A stretch of 51,197 nucleotides of DNA from Candidatus Tritonobacter lacicola (GTDB lineage: Bacteria > Auribacterota > Tritonobacteria > Tritonobacterales > Tritonobacteraceae), in contig JAVCDC010000137.1 in the NCBI GenBank assembly GCA_030765135.1, positions 1-51,197 on the forward strand. Reading direction: 5' to 3'. This document shows positions 1 to 8,776 of this stretch, piece after piece. Made by a program: the position numbers and the translations under genes. Under the pieces are notes generated by a model. The model did no database searches and was not told the DNA's origin. It saw nothing but the letters and a program-made list of their open reading frames with translations. How positions within the stretch are numbered: position 1 is the first letter of the stretch; every line of letters begins with the position of its first letter.

Positions 1-213
1 CCATATTCGTTAAAAAGAATTAAAAACGGAACCACGGATTAAGCGGATTAGACGGATTAAAAACATGCTCAATTGTTATGATAACCTCACAATCTGCAAT
101 TGCTTTCAGGGCACCGTGTTGTTAATCCGTTTAATCCGCGGACAAATTGTTTTGTTGTCTTTCATGTCTTTCTTTCTTCTTCCAAATTTCCAGTTTCAAG
201 TTTCACGCTTTGG
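1..213. repeat. Intergenic composite repeat, copy 1
   Basis: AT-rich stretch with no convincing gene. It carries the core word ACCACGGATTAAGCGGATTA (from about 31), then a CAATTG...CAATTG module (about 70-110) and the inverted partner TTAATCCGTTTAATCCGCGG (about 120-140). From about 190 it runs into the words TTTCAAGTTTCACG and GGTTATTGGTCATTGG. The same words in the same order recur near 26.5 kb, and in reverse near 19.3 and 22.8 kb. The last words continue into the 3' end of miaB. Confidence 0.75.
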
Positions 214-1578
214 TTATTGGTCATTGGTTATTCGTCTTTTTCTCTCTGCCTTACGGCAGTAAAGGGTGGTCGCATTGGCGTCCTCCACCATAAGGCTCAC
301 TATCCTTCCGGCGTCGGCACTTTCGCCGGGAAAGACCGCCACCCTGTTCCCTCTCGTCCTGCCGATGAGCATCGAGGGGTCCTTCGGGCTCTCGCCCTCG
401 GCCAGGACCTCCACACTTCTTCCTATAAGCGCGCGGTTCTTTTTCCTGCTGATCCCCATCTGGAGGTCGATCAGTTTGCGAAGACGCTCCTTCTTCAGGC
501 CCATGGGCACGGTGTCCTCCATCCCCGCAGCCGCCGTGTGCGGCCTCTCCGAGTACTTAAAGATGTAGGCGCCGTCGAACAGGATCTCCTCCATAAGGCT
601 CACGGTGTCGTCGAATTCCCTGGCGGTCTCTCCCGGGAAGCCGGCTATTATGTCGGTGGTTACCGCTATCCCGGGAACCTCTTCCCGGAGCTTCTCCACA
701 ATCTCCGCGTATCTCTCCCCCGTGTAATTCCTGTTCATCCTCCTCAGTACCGTGTTTGATCCCGACTGGACGGGCAGGTGGATATGCTCACAGACCTTCT
801 CCATGCGGGATATTGCGCCCGGCAGCCCGCCGCTGACGTCCTTCGGGTGCGAGGTCACGAACCTGATTCTCGACAGGCCGGTGATACCGTTTACCATTTT
901 TAGGAGGCGCACAAAATCACAAAGATCCCCATCTTCCGATGCACCGCCCCTGTACGAGTTCACGTTCTGTCCGAGAAGGGTGATCTCCCTGTATCCCCTC
1001 CCCGCCAGGCCCTCGACCTCGTGGACGATATCGCCGGGCCGGCGGCTCACCTCGCGGCCCCTCACGTACGGGACGATGCAGTATGAACAGAAGTTGTCGC
1101 AGCCCCTCATGATGGAGACCCACGCCTTCACCCTGCTTTTGCGGATTCCCCGCCGTAGCGGGGCCTGGTGAGGATGGTCATCCGAGACATCCACGACCTT
1201 TGCCCCGGTTTCAAGCGACTCTTCTATCATCGCCGGAAGATACGGAATCCTGTGCGTGCCGCAGACGACGTCCAGCCCCGGCAGCGCCCTCAACAGCCGC
1301 CCGCCGTGGGCCTGTGCCATGCACCCGCAGAGGGCGATAAGGGGCTTGCCCCCGGAGCCTTTCTTCAGAGAAAGGAGATTGACCTTCCCCCTGACGCGGT
1401 CCTCTGCGTGCTCCCTGACGCTGCAGGTGTTCAGGATGTATATGTCCGCCCTCTCGCCGTCATCCACCATCTCGCAGCCGTGCTGAACCAGAAGCCCGGC
1501 GATGACCTCGCTGTCGCGCTCGTTCATCTGGCAGCCATAGGTTCGGATGTATGCTTTTAGTTTAGCGGTCTTGCTCAT
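214..1578 (-). CDS. miaB: tRNA-2-methylthio-N6-dimethylallyladenosine synthase MiaB
   Basis: Radical-SAM methylthiotransferase that adds the 2-methylthio group to N6-isopentenyladenosine at tRNA position 37 in the cytoplasm. The N-terminal UPF0004 domain has the three cluster cysteines C16, C52 and C86. The radical-SAM triad C160-x3-C164-x2-C167 lies in RGCDNFCSYCIVPYVRGR, and a TRAM RNA-binding domain fills the last 70 residues. The start overlaps the 3' end of the upstream ankyrin gene by 17 bp, so the two are probably co-transcribed. The family normally ends soon after the Ala-x-x-x-Leu-Tyr motif. Here a basic tail of about 14 residues (CRKAERKRRITNDQ) follows, encoded by intergenic repeat words that also occur beside other genes. 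Identification is firm; the tail looks acquired. Confidence 0.96.
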   Translation of the reverse strand: MSKTAKLKAYIRTYGCQMNERDSEVIAGLLVQHGCEMVDDGERADIYILNTCSVREHAEDRVRGKVNLLSLKKGSGGKPLIALCGCMAQAHGGRLLRALPGLDVVCGTHRIPYLPAMIEESLETGAKVVDVSDDHPHQAPLRRGIRKSRVKAWVSIMRGCDNFCSYCIVPYVRGREVSRRPGDIVHEVEGLAGRGYREITLLGQNVNSYRGGASEDGDLCDFVRLLKMVNGITGLSRIRFVTSHPKDVSGGLPGAISRMEKVCEHIHLPVQSGSNTVLRRMNRNYTGERYAEIVEKLREEVPGIAVTTDIIAGFPGETAREFDDTVSLMEEILFDGAYIFKYSERPHTAAAGMEDTVPMGLKKERLRKLIDLQMGISRKKNRALIGRSVEVLAEGESPKDPSMLIGRTRGNRVAVFPGESADAGRIVSLMVEDANATTLYCRKAERKRRITNDQ

Positions 1579-2026
1579 GCGTGCCCGAAACCCGCATTGA
1601 TAGAATAAAGGTCCCTAAGAGAGTCCATATTGCGATCACCATGTACTTCCACAATCTCCTGCCGGCTATACCCGTCCGCTTCAATATGTTCGCGACTTCG
1701 GTGTGCCCCCGCGCCCTCGCCAGGAGTTGTGCCGTCACGCCGGCATCATAAAGGGCGGTTTCGCCGGCCTCGGCGCTTGCATCAGCCCCGCTCTCCAGCA
1801 ACAGCTTCACAACTTCCGCGCGCCCCTTTCCGGCTGCGTGCATTAAAGGCGTCATTCCATGCGCATCCCTATCATTTATATTCGCCCCCTGCTCTATCAG
1901 CAGCTTCACCTTCGCCGTGTCGCCGTCCTGAGCTGCCCTCATTAAATCAGTCGCGCAGGCAGGCTCGGTGAAGCCCGCGACTGCGGCAGACGCTATAAAC
2001 AATGCCGTCGCAAGTGCGCCTTTCAC
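1562..2026 (-). CDS. Exported ankyrin-repeat protein with C-terminal membrane anchor
   Basis: A 154-residue protein. Residues 1-25 form a signal peptide ending near ACA-TD. Residues 27 to about 115 hold ankyrin repeats, recognisable by GMTPLMHAAGKGRAEVVKLL and GADASAEAGETALYDA. A hydrophobic segment near 128-146 is followed by a short polar tail. It is therefore probably a periplasm-facing protein-protein interaction module held in the inner membrane. It sits between the multi-spanning protein (35 bp upstream) and miaB (17 bp overlap), in one minus-strand run. The partner is unknown; nothing points to an enzymatic role. Confidence 0.8.
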   Translation of the reverse strand: MKGALATALFIASAAVAGFTEPACATDLMRAAQDGDTAKVKLLIEQGANINDRDAHGMTPLMHAAGKGRAEVVKLLLESGADASAEAGETALYDAGVTAQLLARARGHTEVANILKRTGIAGRRLWKYMVIAIWTLLGTFILSMRVSGTHEQDR

Positions 2027-2060
2027 ACCCGCTCCCGATCCCCTGGATGAAGCGGACGTT

Positions 2061-3623
2061 TCAATTCTTTCTCCGCTGATCCGAATCCGCCGCCAACCGC
2101 ACGACCGTATTATACCGCTGTAAAATATCGAGGGCTTCCTCTTGCTCTTCTCCGGGAAGACGCTCCATCCCCTTCATCAAGAGCCCATCCAGCTCCCTCC
2201 TGTCCGACTCCATTAAAGAACCCGGGTGTTTCGCACCCAATTCGTGCATCCTCCGCCTCTCCCATTCCGGCAGCGTCGAGGCGCCTTTCCGCGCAAGGTA
2301 GCGCAGCCGCCCTATCTCCCCGGGCAGGAGATAAACCCGGTCTTCTGCCGTCTGCGCTATGTCCGGTATCTGCCAGGCCGAACGGGCTCCGTTTATAACG
2401 ATAAGGTTATTCGCCAAGATAACCACAACAATCGCGGACATCAGCGGAACACCGGACCGCCGCTGCCTCCAGGCGCCGACGATCCCGGGGATGGTAAGGA
2501 GCAGGAAAGGAAAGACCACCGGGCTGCTGAAGTTCAGGCGCCCCGCCGACCAGGGAGAGTAAAAAGCGTGGAAGGCCGTATAAATGGCCAGCCAGCACGC
2601 GAGGGCCTGAAGACACGGGCTTGACCGAATACACCCTGCGATACGTACCAGCGCCCCGAAAACGAGCACGATGAACAACGCCAAAAAAAATAAAGCGAAA
2701 GCAAGATGGACGGCATTAACCGTTGCGGAGCTTTCAGTCATGGAACTCCGGTAAAATGGTGATATCGATTCGACAAAGAAAGTCGACAGAACACCGGCTG
2801 AGGAAACGGGAAACGATACCCCCTCGACGAAGACCGATCTTTCCACCCCTCCCAATCCCCGTATCCATTCATACATCGAATGGACGCTAAAGCTACTGTA
2901 ACCTGAAACAGCGCTATACACCTGATAGGCTGCCGCGATAGGGCACAGTGTCCCGAGTGTCACGAAGAAGGCGGCCCTTATTCGTCGAAGCCGGCTCATT
3001 CCGGGCGTGCCGGCAATAAGATACAGCGGCACGAGAAGCAAGAAAAGGGACCGCAGGTCGAGGAGGGAGCTGAAGCATATGAGGGCGGCCACGCCGCACA
3101 ACCAATAACGATCCCGCTTACTGTTTTCAGCCAGCGCCAGGCATAAGAAAAGATTAACGGAGAACGTCGTCAGCGCGTAGCTTTCCGGGACGCTGGCAAA
3201 GACCCACACCGAGTACGTGAAAGCGTAGAAAGCGGCAGCGGCGGCGGCCCGCCTTCTCCCTTTCAGCACCCTGAAAAAAAGATAATAGGCAAGGACCACG
3301 GAGGTTGCGCCGCACAGGGCGCCCGGGAAGGCCAGCGCCGCGGCGTCATGGTTGATCCCGAGACGGAGCCTCGCCCGGTTCGCGAGCAGGTAGAGCGGCC
3401 TGCCGAGGGGGTAGTAGAGCAGGTGCTTGCGCATATCCTCCTCGTTCGGCCTGCCTCTCAGGGCCGCGGCATATTCCGGGATGTCGGCAATCGCCAACCC
3501 GGCCTCAGGGAACAGGAAGAGCCGGGGCGTGCAGAGAAACGTCGTCTGATAAACGAGAAATGAGGCGAGCCACAGAGCGGCCGGGATGCCGACGGCCCAC
3601 ACGCCATTACGCCTGGGCTTCAC
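2061..3623 (-). CDS. Multi-spanning membrane protein, GT-C glycosyltransferase-like
   Basis: A 520-residue integral membrane protein with about ten hydrophobic segments, a short cytoplasmic N-terminus, and a roughly 90-residue hydrophilic C-terminal tail rich in Arg and Glu. An acidic/basic loop after the first segment (AGLAIADIPEYAAALRG) and the segment arrangement resemble GT-C enzymes that use polyprenyl-phosphate sugars (the PMT/DUF2723 type), which often carry acidic residues in that first loop. I see no decisive catalytic motif, so the fold is inferred only. It begins 12 bp after the receiver gene ends. The two-component-like pair and this gene are probably one transcript. Confidence 0.6.
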   Translation of the reverse strand: MKPRRNGVWAVGIPAALWLASFLVYQTTFLCTPRLFLFPEAGLAIADIPEYAAALRGRPNEEDMRKHLLYYPLGRPLYLLANRARLRLGINHDAAALAFPGALCGATSVVLAYYLFFRVLKGRRRAAAAAAFYAFTYSVWVFASVPESYALTTFSVNLFLCLALAENSKRDRYWLCGVAALICFSSLLDLRSLFLLLVPLYLIAGTPGMSRLRRIRAAFFVTLGTLCPIAAAYQVYSAVSGYSSFSVHSMYEWIRGLGGVERSVFVEGVSFPVSSAGVLSTFFVESISPFYRSSMTESSATVNAVHLAFALFFLALFIVLVFGALVRIAGCIRSSPCLQALACWLAIYTAFHAFYSPWSAGRLNFSSPVVFPFLLLTIPGIVGAWRQRRSGVPLMSAIVVVILANNLIVINGARSAWQIPDIAQTAEDRVYLLPGEIGRLRYLARKGASTLPEWERRRMHELGAKHPGSLMESDRRELDGLLMKGMERLPGEEQEEALDILQRYNTVVRLAADSDQRRKN

Positions 3624-3635
3624 AATAACCCGTAA

Positions 3636-4001
3636 TCATGCCGGCAGGTATTTTTCTACCTCTTGGAGGAGCCTGTCGGCGGTAAACGGCTTGTGGAGAA
3701 AGGAGAACGGGCCGAGATGGGCGATACCCTTGCAGATTTCCTTGTCCAGGACGGTTGTAAGAATAACAGGGATCCTGGAGGAAAGCTGCTTCCGGAGACG
3801 CCATATAAAACCGATCCCGTTAAACCCGTGGCCATCCATCAAAATGTCCAGGATTATCAGGTCGTATCCGGTACTGCGCACGTCATCGATGGCCTCGACG
3901 GCGCTGGTGTGAAAGCGGAGCAGCAACTTATCCGTGTCGAGAACTACTTTGTAGAACTCGTGAAAATCCCTGTTATCCTCGACTATGAGAACTCTCTTCA
4001 T
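3636..4001 (-). CDS. Single-domain response regulator (CheY-like receiver)
   Basis: A 121-residue stand-alone receiver domain. It has the acidic pair E8/D9, the phospho-acceptor D52 in LIILDILMDG, the switch Thr in PVILTTV and the conserved Lys in FLHKPF. There is no DNA-binding or enzymatic output domain, so it must act by binding another protein or as a phosphate shuttle. Its start overlaps the 3' end of the kinase-like gene by 4 bp (ATGA), which implies translational coupling and a cognate pair. Confidence 0.9.
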   Translation of the reverse strand: MKRVLIVEDNRDFHEFYKVVLDTDKLLLRFHTSAVEAIDDVRSTGYDLIILDILMDGHGFNGIGFIWRLRKQLSSRIPVILTTVLDKEICKGIAHLGPFSFLHKPFTADRLLQEVEKYLPA

Positions 4002-4708
4002 GAACCCGCCCGCGCTTTGCCGACACTATTTTTAACAGGTATCCTGACTGTAACGGTCCCCGGCCGGATATCGATCTTCCCCCCGGCGCGATCGATAATG
4101 CTCCAGCAGGCGGAAAGCTCTCCTCCGGCGCCGAGACCCCGCACCAGGGAGCGAAGACGCTTGCTGAAATCGTTTCTTATCTTCTTCCCTTTTCCTGTAT
4201 TGCCTAATGTTACGGCGATAAAGCTTCCGCTTTCCCTGGCTCTGACGGCCAACTCCCCTCCCTCACAGCAGAGTAATACGCTCCTGACGATGCGATTGAA
4301 AACCCTCTTGATATCCGGCCGGACAAGGGAAGGATGAGGTAGCTTCCCGTTGACAACCAGCGAATACCTCATGCCCATGGATTCGATGATTTCCCGGTTT
4401 TCCTTCAATACCTCCCTGAGCAGCGCCTCGATCGAGAACCTTCTCCTCCCGCCTTTCGCCCCGCCGGAGGACGCCACTATATTTTCCACAAATAGCAGCT
4501 GCCGGTCAAGGTTGCGATTAATGATGGACCGTGCGGCTTCGACCCTTGCGCTGTCGCCCCTCGAGCAGGCTGCGCAGAGCATTTCGACGGCCATCTTCGC
4601 CGTCGCCAGCGGGGTCCTCAATTGATGGACGAGGTAATGCTCTATTTCCACTTCGACTACTGCCCTGGCGGCGTCATCGAACGAATTTTTTTTGTTCCGC
4701 TTTTTCAC
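3998..4708 (-). CDS. Sensorless histidine-kinase-like protein with degenerate ATPase domain
   Basis: A 236-residue cytoplasmic protein with no membrane segment or sensor domain. The dimerisation/phospho-acceptor helix is intact, with H28 in HQLRTPLATAKMA. The ATP-binding half is poorly conserved: the N-box reads RVFNRIVRSVLL, without the expected Asn pair, and the G1 box reads LGNTGKGKK instead of D-x-G-x-G. Only a weak G2-like LGAGGELSACWSII remains. It may be a weak kinase, a phosphotransfer protein or a phosphatase. It is coupled to the receiver gene by a 4-bp overlap. Start chosen at the first ATG of the open frame. Confidence 0.75.
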   Translation of the reverse strand: MKKRNKKNSFDDAARAVVEVEIEHYLVHQLRTPLATAKMAVEMLCAACSRGDSARVEAARSIINRNLDRQLLFVENIVASSGGAKGGRRRFSIEALLREVLKENREIIESMGMRYSLVVNGKLPHPSLVRPDIKRVFNRIVRSVLLCCEGGELAVRARESGSFIAVTLGNTGKGKKIRNDFSKRLRSLVRGLGAGGELSACWSIIDRAGGKIDIRPGTVTVRIPVKNSVGKARAGS

Positions 4709-4768
4709 TGTTTACGAAAGATGCCGGGCTCCCCGCCCCGAGTTCGCGCCCTTAACGCGTCAAAATCA

Positions 4769-6877
4769 CTATTTATTTCCTTCCCGGAAAGGCGATTCCA
4801 TCTCCCTTTCAATGCCGGCCGCTTTAGCGGGATCGTCCCCGTACGCCTCCCGTGCCCGGAGATAATACCCTTTCGCTTCAGCCGGCCGGCCCGCGCGGCG
4901 AAGCAGCCTCGCGTAATTCAGAAGGGCCTCCCCGAAATCCGGTTTCAGCTTTATCGCCTCGGCCAGCTCGTCGCCGGCGGCAGCGTGCTCTCCCCTTTCG
5001 CCGAGGATTACGCCCATCAGGTTGCGGGAAAGATAGTCCGATGGATCCTTTTCCACGGCCAGCTTGAGATATTCAAGCGCCGGCCCGTAGTCGCCTAGGG
5101 CGGAACAGGACTTGCCGAGGTTGCGGTAAACCACGCCCTCATCCGGCGAGAAGGCGACAGCCTCCCTGTAACAGGCTATCGCGCGCTCGTGGCTGCCCCT
5201 CATCGCAGAGAGCATGCCGAGGTTGTTATAAGCCAGGAAGTCATCCGGCGCCAGCTGCTTCGCCGCCTCGAACTGCTCACCGGCGGCGCCGAGCTTGCCC
5301 ATCGTCGCGTAGAAAACGCCGAGGTTGTTCCGGTAGGTCGCGTTCCTCGGGTCTATCTGGATGGCGATAATGTATTCCGCCGCCGCCTGGCCCCATTGCC
5401 TTGTCCTCTCGTAAAGCTGCCCGAGGCCTGCGTGGGCCCCCGCAGTATCGTAGTCGGCCATGATGGCCTTCTTGAAACTCCACTCCGCGGCACGGTTATC
5501 CCCGGCTTGCAGCTGCTCCATGCCCTCTCTCGTCCACCTTTCGGCGTCGCCCCCGCGGGCGACCCTCTTGATAACTTCCTCACGCTCATCGTCCGTCATC
5601 CTCGGGCGCGGCTCATCTTTCCCGGCAAGGCAATAGACCCTTCCGCCGAGATCGGCGAAGACAATGCTCCCGCCGCTCCTGTACGGAGACGACCTGATCG
5701 CCTCCTTTGCCTGGTACTTCCAGACCAGCAGCCCGCTATCGGCAGAGAGGCAGTAGAGGAATTTGTCCATGCTCCCGAAAACGATCCTCTCATCCGAGAC
5801 CGAGGGGGATGAAACTATACTGCCATTCGCCCTGTACTTCCACAGCACCCTGCCGGTTGAGGCGTCGAAACAGTACATGTTCCCGTCAGTTCCGCCACCG
5901 TAAACCCGGCCGCCGCCCGCCGCCAGGCTCGAGGCTATCTCACCGCTCGTGAACTGCCTCCACAGGATCTTTCCCGTCTCCGCATCGATACAGAAAAGCT
6001 TCTTCTTCGATGATGGAACGCATATCCCGGCCTCGCACAGCACGGGCGCGCACGTTACCTCGCCCCCAAGCCTCTTCTTCCATATCCTCCGCCCGTCTTC
6101 CGCTGCAATGCAGTAAAGATGGCCGTCGTCCGAACCGAAGTAGAGGCGCCCCGGGCGAACGGCCGGGGAGGAGGAGACGACGCCGCGGCTCCTGAACCTC
6201 CACACGTCCTTGCCGTCAGCCAGGGAAACGGCGCATAATGAATGATCGCGGAGCCCGTAGAGGAGCCGCCCGACCGAGACGGCCGGGGAGGCCGTGCAGA
6301 ACTCTCGTATAACACGGAACCAGTGCTCCTCTCCGCTTGAGAGGTCGAGGCAGGATATCCGTCCTTTCTCCTGCGTGTCGTAATCTACAACCCACCGGTC
6401 GGGAAGCGCTGTGAGAGACCTCTCCATGATAAATATACTCGCCACGGAATAGATCTTTCGGTCCAGCACGGCGGGTGTCGCCACGATAGGATATGGCGCA
6501 CGGCGCTTCCATGCCAGCGAGCCGTCCTCCATCTTCAGGCAGTAAAGCTCGCCCTCATACGTACCTATGATTAAGGAGCCGCCTGCGATGACGGGGGAGG
6601 AAACCACAGGCCCCTTCGCCTCGTACTCCCAGAGAAGCTCGACCTCCTCCGGGATGGGGCCGGTGCCGCCGGTCCTCTCAGCATTCCCCCGGAACATTAC
6701 GGTAACAGGGGCACGATCCTCTTCCGCCCCCGGGCTTCCGGCCAGGGAGGCGGCGATGACCAGGACAGCAGCTATGGCTAACTTTCCACTCACACCGGGG
6801 CTCTTCCCGCGCAGAGCAGGAGAGCAGCCGTTTGATTGACGCACTTCAGCCGCTCCCCTGCGATCAAAGATGTTCAA
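4769..6877 (-). CDS. PQQ-type beta-propeller fused to TPR array, membrane-anchored
   Basis: A 702-residue protein. A hydrophobic segment at about 31-50 acts as signal or anchor after a basic N-terminal stretch. Residues 60-425 form a PQQ/BamB-like propeller with repeated blades of the type SSPAVRPGRLYFGSDDGHLYC. Residues 440-690 are tetratricopeptide repeats (for example AYNNLGMLSAMRGSHERAI). Nothing indicates PQQ-dependent catalysis; in such proteins the propeller is usually a scaffold. Propeller plus TPR suggests assembly or docking at the envelope. It follows the small secreted gene by 25 bp, and other PQQ-type propellers occur at 30.9-31.9 and 48-51 kb. No strong ribosome binding site is seen at this ATG, so a slightly internal start is possible. 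Confidence 0.85.
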   Translation of the reverse strand: MNIFDRRGAAEVRQSNGCSPALRGKSPGVSGKLAIAAVLVIAASLAGSPGAEEDRAPVTVMFRGNAERTGGTGPIPEEVELLWEYEAKGPVVSSPVIAGGSLIIGTYEGELYCLKMEDGSLAWKRRAPYPIVATPAVLDRKIYSVASIFIMERSLTALPDRWVVDYDTQEKGRISCLDLSSGEEHWFRVIREFCTASPAVSVGRLLYGLRDHSLCAVSLADGKDVWRFRSRGVVSSSPAVRPGRLYFGSDDGHLYCIAAEDGRRIWKKRLGGEVTCAPVLCEAGICVPSSKKKLFCIDAETGKILWRQFTSGEIASSLAAGGGRVYGGGTDGNMYCFDASTGRVLWKYRANGSIVSSPSVSDERIVFGSMDKFLYCLSADSGLLVWKYQAKEAIRSSPYRSGGSIVFADLGGRVYCLAGKDEPRPRMTDDEREEVIKRVARGGDAERWTREGMEQLQAGDNRAAEWSFKKAIMADYDTAGAHAGLGQLYERTRQWGQAAAEYIIAIQIDPRNATYRNNLGVFYATMGKLGAAGEQFEAAKQLAPDDFLAYNNLGMLSAMRGSHERAIACYREAVAFSPDEGVVYRNLGKSCSALGDYGPALEYLKLAVEKDPSDYLSRNLMGVILGERGEHAAAGDELAEAIKLKPDFGEALLNYARLLRRAGRPAEAKGYYLRAREAYGDDPAKAAGIEREMESPFREGNK

Positions 6878-6902
6878 CGTCGTGAAACCGGGCGAGTTCC
6901 GA

Positions 6903-7370
6903 TCAGACTCCCGGAGAACTTTCGATCCTCTCTATCAGGTCCCTGTTCTCGGTCAGGAATTTCATCATCTTGGCGTTCTTATTCACCAGGAGGTTGAGCT
7001 TTTCGATTATCTCCGCTTGCTGCTTCGATATAGCCTCCCGCTGGAGGGCCATGTTCTGGAGACTGACCACCGTGCCGGAGAGGGTCCTTATATACCCCGC
7101 CTTCGCCTCGGAGATCGCCGCGTTCACCTCGACCGGTTTCCATGAAGGGTCTTTCAGCCGGACCTGTTTGAACGCGATGAGCGCCTCCCCGTACTTCTCC
7201 AGGGCGGTCGCCTCGCCCCCGGCCTGTGCGGCCCTCTTCGCGTCTCCCAGGAGCCTCTCCGCCTTGCCGTACATCTGTTCGGGCTTTGCCTCCTGGCCGT
7301 AAAGAGGGGCGGCGCACAGCGCCAGTGACACGATCATTAAAAAAACTGAAAATAAGGCAGTGTTTCTCAT
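6903..7370 (-). CDS. Small secreted protein, duplicate A
   Basis: A 155-residue secreted protein of unknown function. Residues 1-25 are a signal peptide (hydrophobic core FSVFLMIVSLALCAAP, cleavage near YGQ-EA). The mature part is helical: a TPR-like segment around YGEALIAFKQVRLKDPSW, then a long coiled-coil-like helix over residues 100-150. It is a near twin of the protein at 8288-8755; I count about 21 differing residues, roughly 86% identity. Each twin lies just downstream of a thrombospondin type 3 protein, which suggests a functional two-gene unit. A ribosome site GGAGG lies just upstream of the ATG. Confidence 0.85.
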   Translation of the reverse strand: MRNTALFSVFLMIVSLALCAAPLYGQEAKPEQMYGKAERLLGDAKRAAQAGGEATALEKYGEALIAFKQVRLKDPSWKPVEVNAAISEAKAGYIRTLSGTVVSLQNMALQREAISKQQAEIIEKLNLLVNKNAKMMKFLTENRDLIERIESSPGV

Positions 7371-7392
7371 TATTTCCTCCTGTGCAGTTGAA

Positions 7393-8277
7393 TTACTGTT
7401 CGTCTATGTGGGTGAGGGGATCATAGCCACCGTCGATCTCATCCCTGTCGTTTCCCCCGCATCCGTACCTGTCGCGGATCTCGGCGTCGTCGCCGTCCGT
7501 GTCGGGGTTGTGGGGATCGGTCCCGTACCTGTACTCATCTCCGTCGAGAAGCCCTTCACTGTCGCAATCGGGGTTTAGCGGGTCTGTCTTGAAGGTCTTT
7601 ACCTCGAAGCCATCGGTCAGGCCGTCCTGATCGGTGTCCATGACAAGAGGATCCGTCCCGTACTTTCTCGCCTCCTCGAAATCGCTCAGCCCGTCGTTAT
7701 CTGTATCGGAAGAGAGCGGGTCCGTCTCCAAGCTTGCCTCCTCGGTATTCGATAATCCATCGCCGTCATCGTCAAGTTCAACCAAAACCGGGTCTGCCTT
7801 TTCCTCTTCTGGAAGAGGCTCGACCTCCTTGGATTCTACAAGTTTGAGGTAATCCTTTATGTCTTGAGTAATGACAAGCATATTATTTCCCTGATCATAT
7901 TCTTTGTCGATCTTCGCCAATATATCCTTGCCACTGCTGAATAACTGCCGCTCTTTTTCAGGCAATATCGATGACAGTTGCTCTATTGCCTTTTCGCACG
8001 TCTTAATGCTGGATGATATGGGCCTTCTTAGAAACCCCGAATCACTCCTCTGAATATCACAGAATATACGGCGGGCGTTGACATACTCCCCCCACGCCGC
8101 ATTATCCCTTTTCTCGGACACAGATTGTATGCCAATGCTCATGAGGCCTACGGCTTTTTGATAATTCGCCATGAGTGGGTTCGTCTGAGCACCTTCGGAG
8201 AGTGAAATAAACGAAAGGGAAAGAACAACAACCGTGGACATAACAGATGCACTCATAAAAGACACCTCTTTTCCCAT
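7393..8277 (-). CDS. Secreted thrombospondin type 3 (Ca-binding) repeat protein, duplicate A
   Basis: Exported protein of about 294 residues. After a signal peptide (core SASVMSTVVVLSLSFISL) comes a helical region of about 130 residues, then four to five thrombospondin type 3 repeats of the form [12 protein letters not shown] and [12 protein letters not shown]. Their Asp residues bind calcium. The open frame extends 7 codons further, to a TTG at 8298. I chose the ATG at 8277 because AAGGA precedes it and it keeps a Lys before the hydrophobic core; an ATG at 8256 is an alternative. It pairs with the small secreted gene 22 bp downstream. Its C-terminal repeats look more eroded (DCDSEGLLDGDE, DTDGDDAEIRD) than in the twin at 8777-9688. 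Confidence 0.83.
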   Translation of the reverse strand: MGKEVSFMSASVMSTVVVLSLSFISLSEGAQTNPLMANYQKAVGLMSIGIQSVSEKRDNAAWGEYVNARRIFCDIQRSDSGFLRRPISSSIKTCEKAIEQLSSILPEKERQLFSSGKDILAKIDKEYDQGNNMLVITQDIKDYLKLVESKEVEPLPEEEKADPVLVELDDDGDGLSNTEEASLETDPLSSDTDNDGLSDFEEARKYGTDPLVMDTDQDGLTDGFEVKTFKTDPLNPDCDSEGLLDGDEYRYGTDPHNPDTDGDDAEIRDRYGCGGNDRDEIDGGYDPLTHIDEQ

Positions 8278-8287
8278 TGAGATATCC

Positions 8288-8755
8288 TTACTTGCCAAGC
8301 GTTCCCTCGATACTCTCTATCAGGTCCCTGTTCTCGGTCAGGAATTTCATCATCTCGGCGTTCTTATTCACCAGGAGGTTGAGCTTTTCGATTATCTCCG
8401 CTTGCTGCTTCGATATAGCCTCCCGCTGGAGGGCCATGTTCTGGAGACTGACTACCGTACTGGTCACCGCCCTTATATAACCCGCCTCCGCCTCGGAGAC
8501 CGCCGCGTCCACCTCGGCTGGTTTCCATGATGGGTCTTTCAGCCTGACCTGCTTGAACACGATGAGCGCCTCCCCGTACTTCTCCAGGGCGGTTACCTCG
8601 CCCCCGGCTTGCGCGTCCCTCTTCGCGTCTCCCAGGAGCCTCTCCGCCTTATCGTACATCTGTTCGGGCTTTGCCTCCTGGCCGTAAATAGGGGTGGCGC
8701 CCAGCGCCAGGGACACAATCATTAAAAAGACTGAAAATAAGGCAGTGTTTCTCAT
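8288..8755 (-). CDS. Small secreted protein, duplicate B
   Basis: A 155-residue secreted protein, twin of 6903-7370. It has the same signal peptide, the same central RLKDPSWKP segment and an almost invariant C-terminal helix (VSLQNMALQREAISKQQAEI in both). Differences cluster in the signal peptide cleavage area, residues 80-99 and the last ten residues. It lies 21 bp downstream of the thrombospondin type 3 gene at 8777-9688 and about 10 bp upstream of the next copy of the module. Function unknown; association with the calcium-binding partner is inferred from the conserved pairing. Confidence 0.85.
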   Translation of the reverse strand: MRNTALFSVFLMIVSLALGATPIYGQEAKPEQMYDKAERLLGDAKRDAQAGGEVTALEKYGEALIVFKQVRLKDPSWKPAEVDAAVSEAEAGYIRAVTSTVVSLQNMALQREAISKQQAEIIEKLNLLVNKNAEMMKFLTENRDLIESIEGTLGK

Positions 8756-8776
8756 CGGGTCCTCCTTATATACTCG

